A program made the translations under genes and the position numbers. The notes beneath the pieces are model-generated. The model was given only the letters and a program-made list of their open reading frames with translations. It made no database searches and had not been told where the DNA came from. From positions 248,001 to 312,000 of the forward strand of contig NZ_CP058986.1 of NCBI RefSeq assembly GCF_019278525.1: a stretch of 64,000 nt of DNA, given 5' to 3'. This DNA is from Polaribacter sp. HaHaR_3_91. GTDB taxonomy: Bacteria > Bacteroidota > Bacteroidia > Flavobacteriales > Flavobacteriaceae. Positions 32,747 through 41,020 of the stretch are shown here, in pieces (positions within the stretch are counted from its first letter, which is position 1; each line of letters begins with the position of its first letter).

Positions 32747-33670
32747 ATGAAGAAAAATATATTAAAATCTATAGCTAAACTATTAGTGCTTATTGTAGGA
32801 TTAAGTATCACGTCATGTTATGATGATTTTGTTGAAAACGAATTTGATTTCACTTCAGTTTATTTACCACACGAACAAATTGACCGTAGTTTTATTATGG
32901 GAGAAGGAATGAGAATAGGTGTAGGTGCTGTATTAGGAGGAAGATTAGATAATACAGAAGATGTAGAAATAACTTTTTCATTAGATGATGATTTAGTAAC
33001 AAATGCAGGTAAATCTGTATTACCTAGCAACTATTATGAATTGGTTGATAGTGAAGGAAATCCATCAAATAATAAAATTATTATTCCTGCTGGAGAAGTT
33101 CAAGGTTTTGTGTATGTAAAAGCAGATTCTATTAATTTCTTAGGAGATGCATTATCATTAGGAAATAATTATGCTTTAGGATTTACGTTAGAGAATGTTG
33201 TAAATGCAGATTCTATTTTAGTTGATACAGAGTCAACTAAATATAAGTCATCATTAATTACATTTACTTATATCAACCAATTATATGGTCATTATTTTCA
33301 AAAAGGTCAAGTTGTGAAAACGGAAGGTGCCTCAGAAGAGACAATTACTTACGTTGGTGACATTAATAATAATGAAAATGTAGAGTTAACTATGGTATCT
33401 CCTAATACTGTACAATGTAATGGTCTTGCTCTTTTAAGAGAGTCTGATAAAAAAATGAATCTTGTAATTGCAGATGATAACTCAATTACAATCGAGAGTA
33501 TTGCTGGAGCAGTTGTTGTAACAGATAATGATGGTTCTTTTTATGATCCTGCTACACGCACAATAACACTTAATTATTCTTTTGAATCTAACGGAGCTAC
33601 TTATGTAGCAAATGATGTTTTAGAGTTCAGAAATAGAGAAGTTGATGGTGTAAATCAAATAGGTATATAG
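32747..33670 (+). CDS. DUF1735-type surface lipoprotein (SusE-position glycan-binding candidate)
   Basis: 307 residues, lipobox ITSC (Cys at about 25) followed by acidic residues, consistent with surface export. An N-terminal DUF1735/BT_3987-like beta-sandwich (about 35-150: VYLPHEQ...RIGVGAVLGG, VEITFSLDDDLV, ASN-type PSNYYELV, IIIPAGEVQGFVYVK) and a second beta domain (about 180-307) like the C-terminal domains of such proteins. Directly after SusD2 and before a terminator, the usual place for an extra surface glycan-binding protein. Confidence 0.82.
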   Translation: MKKNILKSIAKLLVLIVGLSITSCYDDFVENEFDFTSVYLPHEQIDRSFIMGEGMRIGVGAVLGGRLDNTEDVEITFSLDDDLVTNAGKSVLPSNYYELVDSEGNPSNNKIIIPAGEVQGFVYVKADSINFLGDALSLGNNYALGFTLENVVNADSILVDTESTKYKSSLITFTYINQLYGHYFQKGQVVKTEGASEETITYVGDINNNENVELTMVSPNTVQCNGLALLRESDKKMNLVIADDNSITIESIAGAVVVTDNDGSFYDPATRTITLNYSFESNGATYVANDVLEFRNREVDGVNQIGI

Positions 33671-33700
33671 TTTTCTATCTAAAAAATCATTAATAAACTT

Positions 33701-33734
33701 AAAAAAAGACCAATATCTATATTGGTCTTTTTTT
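33701..33734 (+). terminator. terminator of the susCD operon
   Basis: A perfect 16-bp palindrome arm (from AAAAAAAGACC) with a 2-base centre and a T-run; closes the P2 unit. Confidence 0.9.
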
Positions 33735-33887
33735 GTACAATAAATTTGAGATTTACTTAAGGTAAAAGTGTTGTGTACTGCTAAATATTTGATTGAATTT
33801 TATGCATGGTCATAATCTTATTATAAAGTTTTAGACACTCGTCTAAATAACTTGATATAGGTAACTTATTGTTAAAAAGCCCTTAAT

Positions 33888-33944
33888 TGTAACATTTTTA
33901 CCCATAATGTTAGAAAATTAATGCTTAAAGAATAATTATGTTTG
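33888..33944 (+). promoter_or_regulatory. PUL promoter P3 upstream of the esterase cluster
   Basis: Box TGTAACAT at 33888-33895 (one mismatch), TTAGAA at 33910-33915 (22 bp), -7 element TATGTTTG at 33937-33944 (49 bp). It lies in the 33671-34017 gap, which holds nothing else but the preceding terminator. The first gene behind it is the decayed esterase copy; the intact genes start at 34420. Confidence 0.72.
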
Positions 33945-34017
33945 TTAAAAAAGTAACATTATTTTATTTACATTTTTTAGTTTATAAATAATATTACTAT
34001 AATTTTTCAACTAATTA

Positions 34018-34400
34018 TGAAAATTTCATTTTTTAGTAGAGACAAACCTTCACATGAAGGTGCCTTTTGCGAAAGGGTTAATTTTATGACAGAGCAATTC
34101 TAAAAAGTAGCAATTTTAAGTGTTGTAGACATCAAAATTGAAGGTAAAATAAAGACGTATCCAAACCCTGTAAAAAAGGAAATACTCATAATATTTCAAT
34201 TAGATTCAAATTTTAATTCAGAAAAAATTGAACCCCAAATAATAAACTATTTAGGGCAAGTAGTTGTAAAGAATACATTTTATCCAAATAGAGATTCTAA
34301 CATAGTTTCTATAGAAACTCAAAATTTATAAACAGGGATTTATTTGCTAAAAATACGTGATCATAAAAGTTTAAAAAGGCTAAAATTTGCTGTTCAATAA
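34018..34400 (+). pseudogene. remnant of a third tandem esterase gene
   Basis: From an ATG at 34018, one frame reads FFSRDKPSHEG, VNFMTEQF, stop, then TYPNPVKK, INYLGQVV, stop, TGIYLLKI, RLKFAVQ, stop (34398-34400). This matches the end of the intact esterase at 34420 (FFSRDKKYHEE, VNFMTEQL, YPNPVKKG, INYLGQTV, QGIYFLN, LKFVIQ). The first codons look like a native start fused to the last 125 codons, so an internal deletion removed the esterase domain and two nonsense mutations followed. Its stop overlaps the spurious upstream extension of the next gene. Confidence 0.8.
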
Positions 34401-34419
34401 TTTATCAAAACAAAAAATC

Positions 34420-36591
34420 ATGAAACAAACATTACAATTTATCTTTATATTTATTATTTCAAGTGCTAGTTTGTTAGGTCAAACCAAAGTAGTATCATTA
34501 GAAAACAATACTGGAATTATAGCAGATGACTTAGGATCTGTAACCCTTTGGGAGAATCAAATTGAAGGATACGGAGATGCTACACAAAGTAATACAGCTT
34601 TAGGTGGTGACAAATTATTCGAAACTTATCCAGGAAAAGTAAATGTAGGTTTTAGCAAAGATGGTTCTTTTCTTGAATTAGAAGGTTCAAATACGTCAAT
34701 TTCAGACAATACATATAGTGTTTTTTATGCAGGTAAAGCTAATCCAGAAGGGAAGCCAGCATCCTTAATAGGGAATTATGATGTTCCTGGAAATTTTAAC
34801 AGTTGCTCTGGAATTCGGTTTTTAAGATTAGCCGATGGTAGTATTGTTTTTGATTATGCAAAACCAAATTATGTTCGTGTCGTTTTAAACAATATACCCG
34901 GTGATGATTATTTCTTTTTTGGATTTACCATGGATGCTTCTGGAAATTATAAATATTTTGATAGTAGCGATCCATCAATAAAAACAGGAAAGATTAACGA
35001 TACAATGGTTCCGAGTCAAGACGAAGACCTTAAATTGAATCTTTTTGAAGAAAGAGATGGAGGACATACTTATAATCACACAGAGGTTGTAGAAGTATCC
35101 ATGTATGATGATGTGCTTAGTACTACGGATTTTCAAAATGAATACGATAGATTGGCTACTGAATATGCCGAACTTGTGATTACTGAATTTGAAGTTACCA
35201 ATGTATTGCCTAATGATGAAAGTTTTCGAGAAGGTATTTCAAGAGATGCTCCAATTGTAGTAACGTTTGATCAAGCTATTGATGAAACTTCAGAATATCC
35301 AAAAATTTATATAAACAAAAGTGAAACTGAAACGACTGGTAATTGGGTTTTATCACCTTCTAATGTTCTTACGTTTACACCTACCGAAAGATGGCCAGCT
35401 AGATCATTAGTTACCCTAAAAATACAAGAAGGGCTTAGATCTACAGATAATGCTATTATTGGTTTAGCAAAACGAGATTCCTATGGTTTTATAGTAGATG
35501 CAGAGGAAACTTTTCCTATTGAAAGTTATGAGTTAGGAGAACCAATAGCTATCATAGATTATATAGCTAGAACAGGAGAATCTATAGTGGGTCATAAATT
35601 AACAATGAAAATAACGACTCCTACTATAACTGAAAATACAACTGAAAAATTCCCTGTTCATATTTTTGTGCACGGTGGTGGTTGGGCTGGAGGAACAGCA
35701 GAAAGTTCTGGTGCTGATTATTCTTTACATAAAGATTATTTAGCAAAAAGCTTAGGGTTTGTAACTCTATCTATATCATACAGAACCGTAGGTGCTGGAG
35801 GTACTTTTTCTTATGGTTTAGAAGATGTATATACCGCTTACCAATGGGCTATAGACAATGCAGAAACTTATAATTTAGATATGACGAAGGTGTTTTTTAG
35901 TGGAGGTTCTGCAGGTACTCCTTTAGCAGCATTAGCCTCTCAGACATTACCTAACATTCTAGGGTATATTGGATTTAATGGAATTTATGATTTTGTGAAT
36001 GATGCAGGAGATTTTGGTGCAGGAAATTGGTACAAGCAAGATGTACCTAGTGAAACAGAAAATTCTGCTATTTTTAATTTAAGTGACAACCCTCCTCCAA
36101 CGATATTGATGCACGGTGATGCAGATAATACGATCTCACATAATCAAAGTATAAATTTTGCTGATGCTATAAATGCCAAAGGAGGTAATGCGAAAGCCAT
36201 CATATATCCAGGAGAAGTTCATGCATTTTTTAGTAGAGATAAAAAATACCATGAAGAGTGTTTTTATGAGATGGTTAATTTTATGACAGAACAACTTGAA
36301 AAAGCAGGATCTTTAAGTGTTGGTACTATAAAGAAAGAGGGTAATGGAATAATATATCCTAATCCTGTTAAAAAAGGAGATAATCTTCAATTAAAAGCAG
36401 GTTTTAATTCTGAAATAATTACAGCTAAAATTATAAATTATTTAGGTCAAACTGTATTGGAGACGTCGTTGTACCCAATAAATGGGACAAAGATATTTAG
36501 CATAGATACTAGTAATTTAAAACAAGGGATTTATTTTTTGAATACAATTGATAATCAAAACTTAAAAACTTTAAAATTCGTAATTCAGTAA
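34420..36591 (+). CDS. secreted LamG/Ig-like/alpha-beta hydrolase esterase with T9SS sorting domain (copy A)
   Basis: 723 residues from the ATG at 34420 (signal peptide MKQTLQFIFIFIISS); the frame extends to a TTG at 34387, but that part is the tail of the pseudogene. Domains: LamG/concanavalin-like sandwich (about 25-260), SbsA-type Ig domain (about 265-365), alpha/beta-hydrolase (about 380-635) with HGGGW oxyanion motif, nucleophile Ser497 in GGSAG, an Asp in HGDAD (567 or 569) and His601 in GEVHAFF, then a type A T9SS domain (YPNPVKKG to LKFVIQ). It is likely a cell-surface or secreted carbohydrate esterase (deacetylase) acting on the intact polymer. Tandem paralogue of 36621. Confidence 0.87.
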   Translation: MKQTLQFIFIFIISSASLLGQTKVVSLENNTGIIADDLGSVTLWENQIEGYGDATQSNTALGGDKLFETYPGKVNVGFSKDGSFLELEGSNTSISDNTYSVFYAGKANPEGKPASLIGNYDVPGNFNSCSGIRFLRLADGSIVFDYAKPNYVRVVLNNIPGDDYFFFGFTMDASGNYKYFDSSDPSIKTGKINDTMVPSQDEDLKLNLFEERDGGHTYNHTEVVEVSMYDDVLSTTDFQNEYDRLATEYAELVITEFEVTNVLPNDESFREGISRDAPIVVTFDQAIDETSEYPKIYINKSETETTGNWVLSPSNVLTFTPTERWPARSLVTLKIQEGLRSTDNAIIGLAKRDSYGFIVDAEETFPIESYELGEPIAIIDYIARTGESIVGHKLTMKITTPTITENTTEKFPVHIFVHGGGWAGGTAESSGADYSLHKDYLAKSLGFVTLSISYRTVGAGGTFSYGLEDVYTAYQWAIDNAETYNLDMTKVFFSGGSAGTPLAALASQTLPNILGYIGFNGIYDFVNDAGDFGAGNWYKQDVPSETENSAIFNLSDNPPPTILMHGDADNTISHNQSINFADAINAKGGNAKAIIYPGEVHAFFSRDKKYHEECFYEMVNFMTEQLEKAGSLSVGTIKKEGNGIIYPNPVKKGDNLQLKAGFNSEIITAKIINYLGQTVLETSLYPINGTKIFSIDTSNLKQGIYFLNTIDNQNLKTLKFVIQ

Positions 36592-36620
36592 TTTAAGTTT
36601 AAAATAATTAAATAAAAACG

Positions 36621-38777
36621 ATGAAAAATATTTTACATTTCATCCTTATATTCATTCTTTCAACATCGAGTTTGTTTAGTCAAACAAAAGTATTGTCTTT
36701 AGAGAATGCTAAAGGAATTGTAGCAGACAATTTAGGATCTGTAACCCTTTGGGAAAATCAAATTGAAGGATATGGTAATGCGATGCAAAGTGATACAAAT
36801 CTTGGTGCAGAAGAATCACAAGAAACGTATCCAGGGAAAACCACGGTTCTTTTTAGTAAAGACGGTTCTTTTCTAGAGTTAGAAGGGTCTAGCACTTATG
36901 TTTCAGACAATAGTTATAGTGTTTTTTATGTTGGTAAAGCTGAAAACACAAACACAGGAAAACCAGCATCTTTATTAGGAAACTATGATATGAGTGGAGG
37001 ATTTTCTAATTGTTACGGAATTAGATTTGTAAGATTACAAGATGGTAAGATTGGGTTTGATTATGCAAGACCAAATTATACTCGTGTAAATATTGGAGCT
37101 AATGAAATACCTGCAGATGCTTATTTCTTTTTTGGATTTTCAATAGATACTTCAGGAAATTATCAGTATTTCGATAGCACTTCTCCTATCGTAACTTCAG
37201 GTACTATTACTAACACGATGCGTACCAATGCTAATGAAGATCTTAAATTTAATATTTTTGAAGAAGTTGCAGGTACTCAAACCTATAACCATACAGAAGT
37301 CGTAGAATTAACAATGTATAATGAAGGTCTTAGTTCAACAGAGTTTCAGGATGAATACAATAGACTAGCTACAGAATATGCAGAGCTTGTGACAGCAGAA
37401 TTCTCAATAACTGAGGTTTTACCTGAGAATCGTACCAATTTGCCCCAAAATGGAGCTATACAAATATCGTTTAGTCAAGATGTAGAAGTAATAACTTCAA
37501 ATTATCCTAAAGTTTATGTAAACAAAAGTACTATTGAAACTAGCGGTACTTGGACATTATCTCCGTCTAATATTCTTACTTTTTTACCAGATGTAAATTG
37601 GCCAGCTGGTGGATTTGTATCTGTTCAAATACAAGAAACTCTTAAATCTGTAGATGATGTAGCAATTGGTTTAGAACAAGGAGATTCATTTAGTTTTATT
37701 GTGGAAGCTGATCAAGTTTTTGAATTTGATAATACGATAGAACTGGAAGCAATAGCTACAGTAGACTTTCCTATAGTTGGTCATAAACTACCATTAAAGT
37801 TAACAACACCTATAATTGACGAAAATACAACTGAAAAATTCCCTGTACATATATGGGTACATGGAGGTGGTTGGTCTGGTGGTACACCAGAAACTTCTTT
37901 GGCTGCTAACTCTCCTCATAAAGATTATTTGGCAGAAAATTTAGGGATTGCAACATTGTCTATTTCTTATAGATGTTCTGGTTCTAGTGGTACTTTTTCT
38001 TTAGCCAGAGAGGATGTACAAACGGCCTATGATTGGGCTTTAGCAAATGCCGATACGTACAATTTTGATATGACAAAAGTTTTTTTTAGTGGTGGATCTG
38101 CCGGTGCTCCATTAGCAGCAATAGCAGCAGAAGAAAATAATGCACTTGGATTTATTGGTTTTAACGGAATCTATGATTTTGTAAATGATGCAGGAGATTT
38201 TGGAACAAATAACAATTACAAACAAAACATTCCAAGTGAAGCGTTAAATTCACCTATCAATCTATTGACTAACACGCCAACTCCTACAATTTTAATGCAT
38301 GGAGATGCTGATACAACTATAGATATTCGCCAAAGCACTCTGTTTACAGATGCTATAAACGCTAAAGGAGGAAATGGAGAGACTGTTGTTTACCCAGGAG
38401 AAGTTCATGCTTTTTTTAACCCTGGAAAACCAGCTTTTGAAGATGTTTTAATAGAAATGGTTGGTTTTATAAACGCACAACTTGAAGAGGTAAACCAATT
38501 AAGTACTAATAATATTAACACCGTAAAAAATCAAGTGACAGTTTACCCTAATCCTGTTAAACAAGGAAAAAACATCACTATCCAATCTAATCTTTTTGAC
38601 CACCAAAAAATAAACGTACAAATTGTAAATTATTTAGGTCAAACAGTCTTAAACACCCATTTATATACGAATTCAAATACAATTATTTTAGACCCAATAA
38701 TGCTATCAGAAGGTAATTATATTTTAAAGTTGCTAAGTAATAGTATTTTTCAAATACACAAAATAATTATTAATTAA
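36621..38777 (+). CDS. secreted LamG/Ig-like/alpha-beta hydrolase esterase with T9SS sorting domain (copy B)
   Basis: 718 residues with the same domain order as the preceding protein and easily aligned along its whole length. Signal peptide (LFSQ at about 21), LamG-like, SbsA Ig-like, hydrolase with HGGGWSGG, nucleophile Ser493 in GGSAG, HGDAD, GEVHAFF, and a C-terminal T9SS domain (YPNPVKQG). It starts 29 bp after copy A. Divergence is spread evenly and all catalytic residues are kept in both, so both are probably active, perhaps on different ester positions. Confidence 0.87.
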   Translation: MKNILHFILIFILSTSSLFSQTKVLSLENAKGIVADNLGSVTLWENQIEGYGNAMQSDTNLGAEESQETYPGKTTVLFSKDGSFLELEGSSTYVSDNSYSVFYVGKAENTNTGKPASLLGNYDMSGGFSNCYGIRFVRLQDGKIGFDYARPNYTRVNIGANEIPADAYFFFGFSIDTSGNYQYFDSTSPIVTSGTITNTMRTNANEDLKFNIFEEVAGTQTYNHTEVVELTMYNEGLSSTEFQDEYNRLATEYAELVTAEFSITEVLPENRTNLPQNGAIQISFSQDVEVITSNYPKVYVNKSTIETSGTWTLSPSNILTFLPDVNWPAGGFVSVQIQETLKSVDDVAIGLEQGDSFSFIVEADQVFEFDNTIELEAIATVDFPIVGHKLPLKLTTPIIDENTTEKFPVHIWVHGGGWSGGTPETSLAANSPHKDYLAENLGIATLSISYRCSGSSGTFSLAREDVQTAYDWALANADTYNFDMTKVFFSGGSAGAPLAAIAAEENNALGFIGFNGIYDFVNDAGDFGTNNNYKQNIPSEALNSPINLLTNTPTPTILMHGDADTTIDIRQSTLFTDAINAKGGNGETVVYPGEVHAFFNPGKPAFEDVLIEMVGFINAQLEEVNQLSTNNINTVKNQVTVYPNPVKQGKNITIQSNLFDHQKINVQIVNYLGQTVLNTHLYTNSNTIILDPIMLSEGNYILKLLSNSIFQIHKIIIN

Positions 38778-38797
38778 TCTATCTTAAATCAAAACTT

Positions 38798-40969
38798 ATG
38801 AAAATAAAATTATTTTATTTAATGGTAATATTTTTTACTATTAACAGCTTTGCACAAACCAATACTTGTGGGATAACTGTAGACAATACGTTTGATGGTG
38901 GGACAACCTTATCTAATGGCTGGACAGAATACAATACCTCGGGACGAGTTACAGTGGAGTCGGGTAAATTAAAATTTAATCATAATATAGATATGCCTTC
39001 GGCTTATCACACTTTTACTCCAACATCTGAAAATTCAACTTTCTCTTTTGATGTGTCAGCTACACGTTCGTCTGTAAATTGTCAAGTGCATTTAATCTCT
39101 TCTACAGGAAAACATTTATCAAGTATTGCTTTAGGTATTGGAGTCGCTAATATTAAATATGCAACATCAATAGAAAATGGAGTTCCTAGTGGTTTTGTAG
39201 CTGGAGACCCTGCTATAGGTTTTCCGTCTAATAAGAATTTTATAATATCCTCTAAAATTGACTTTACCTCAAAAGAAATTGATATTTATGTTAATGGAGA
39301 ATTGATGACAGCAGAAATCCCTTTTTTAGAAGATGCGGAAGATATTGCTAAGATAGACATTCAATTACTTTTTATGTATGCTAATAATGGGCAATTTTAT
39401 TTTGATAATATTTCTTTATTAGGAGGAGATGAAAATCGTATTTTATTAACAAGTAATGTAAATGCTGCAGAGGATTTATTGGCATCTGCACCTATAGGTA
39501 CAATTTATAATCAGTACCCACAATCTGCTGTTGATGCATTTCAACAAGCAATTGATGATGCTAATGCAATCATTTCTAATTGTGAAGCTACTTCGAATGA
39601 TATTAACAATTCACTTTTAGCTATTCAAACGGCAGAAGAGGTTTTTGTGAATGCAAAAGTAAATGATCCTGTTCTTAAAATGTACAGCGAGTATGATTTT
39701 ACAGGTGATGTAAACGAAGTTTATTGTGGTTATTACAATGGAGGTTTAGGTGCTTACGAAGATTGGGGAGTATCCTTTACCTTAGAAAAAGGATACATGG
39801 CTACTTTTGCACAAGATGTGAATGGCTTAGGTTTTAGTAAAATATATATTGCTCAAGATAATGCAATAGAAATCAATTTGCCTGCTGATTTACAAAATAC
39901 GATTTCATTCATACGAGTGAGCCCTTGGTTTTCTTTAGGTAAAAAAGGAAGTTTAGGAAATGTAAAATGGACAACTGCTGATACTTATAATTCTTCGTGG
40001 TATTATAACTGGAGTTTAACGGCTCCACATTCAGAAGAAATCGAATTTGTTCCAATGTCTTGGAGTGGAGGTGATTCTAGAACATCACTCGAAGTAATGG
40101 AAGAAGCTGGACAAAATATGTCTTTCAATCATCTACTAGCCTTTAATGAACCTGATAACGAAGGTCAATCTAATATGACAGTAGCAGAAGCTCTAGAAGC
40201 TTATCCAAAACTGTTAGCTTCAGGCCTTAGATTGGGTGCACCTGGAGTAGAGAACGTGCAATATAGTGCAACAAGTGATTCTTTTAATGATGGTGCTTGG
40301 ATTCAAGAATTTATGGACGGCTGTGTAGAACTTGGTTACCGTGTTGATTTTATTCCAGCTCATGATTATGTACGTCGTTCAAAGTCTACTTTTATAGAGC
40401 GTTTCAAAGCCTTACATGATCGCTATAACCTGCCAGTATGGGTGACAGAATATAACTACGGAAACCCAAATATGGGATCTGCAAATCTTACATTAGAACA
40501 AGGCTATTCTAATATAAAAGGTTTAACAGAAGCCCTTGAAGAAGCAGATTTTATAGAGCGTTACAATTGGTATTATTTCTTTGGACAAAATACAGGTATT
40601 GGTGGTATGACAGATGGCGAACTGAATATCACAGGTCAATTTTATAGAGATCTTGAATCACAAAATCCTTCTTACATTCAAGAAATATATGAACAAGGAA
40701 CTCCATTATTAGTAAATAACAATTCAACTTTATCTAAAGTTTTATTGTATCCAAATGTAATAACCGATGGTGTTTTTAATTTAAGATATACACAAGAGCT
40801 TAAGAACAGTAATGTAGAATTAACTATTTATTCAACTGTTGGTCAGTTAGTAAAAAAGGTTTCGGGATTAAAAACAGAAATTGATGTTAGAGCACTCTCA
40901 AGCGGTGTTTATATTGTTAAAATAGAATCTCATTTAGGAAACTTTACTAAAAAAATTATTATACAATAA
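38798..40969 (+). CDS. secreted Glyco_hydro_cc (GH128-like) protein with beta-gamma-crystallin-like domain, copy A
   Basis: 723 residues, signal peptide to about 20 (NSFAQT). N-terminal beta-sandwich (about 22-210, ending FYFDNISL), a helical FIVAR-like segment (about 215-287), a beta-gamma-crystallin-like domain (about 290-385: LKMYSEYDFTGD, YYNGGLGAYEDWGVSF, SFIRVSP), then a TIM-barrel of the Glyco_hydro_cc type (about 395-645) with LAFNEPD (candidate acid/base Glu451) and VTEYNYG (candidate nucleophile Glu551). It ends in a T9SS sorting domain. GH128 members cut beta-1,3-glucan; here the sulfatase/GH2 context argues for another polymer. The family assignment is by fold, not by close match. 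Confidence 0.8.
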   Translation: MKIKLFYLMVIFFTINSFAQTNTCGITVDNTFDGGTTLSNGWTEYNTSGRVTVESGKLKFNHNIDMPSAYHTFTPTSENSTFSFDVSATRSSVNCQVHLISSTGKHLSSIALGIGVANIKYATSIENGVPSGFVAGDPAIGFPSNKNFIISSKIDFTSKEIDIYVNGELMTAEIPFLEDAEDIAKIDIQLLFMYANNGQFYFDNISLLGGDENRILLTSNVNAAEDLLASAPIGTIYNQYPQSAVDAFQQAIDDANAIISNCEATSNDINNSLLAIQTAEEVFVNAKVNDPVLKMYSEYDFTGDVNEVYCGYYNGGLGAYEDWGVSFTLEKGYMATFAQDVNGLGFSKIYIAQDNAIEINLPADLQNTISFIRVSPWFSLGKKGSLGNVKWTTADTYNSSWYYNWSLTAPHSEEIEFVPMSWSGGDSRTSLEVMEEAGQNMSFNHLLAFNEPDNEGQSNMTVAEALEAYPKLLASGLRLGAPGVENVQYSATSDSFNDGAWIQEFMDGCVELGYRVDFIPAHDYVRRSKSTFIERFKALHDRYNLPVWVTEYNYGNPNMGSANLTLEQGYSNIKGLTEALEEADFIERYNWYYFFGQNTGIGGMTDGELNITGQFYRDLESQNPSYIQEIYEQGTPLLVNNNSTLSKVLLYPNVITDGVFNLRYTQELKNSNVELTIYSTVGQLVKKVSGLKTEIDVRALSSGVYIVKIESHLGNFTKKIIIQ

Positions 40970-41020
40970 ATGCTCTTTTTCTATCGAAAAAAGATTACTA
41001 AACTTTTAAACTCAAAAGAA

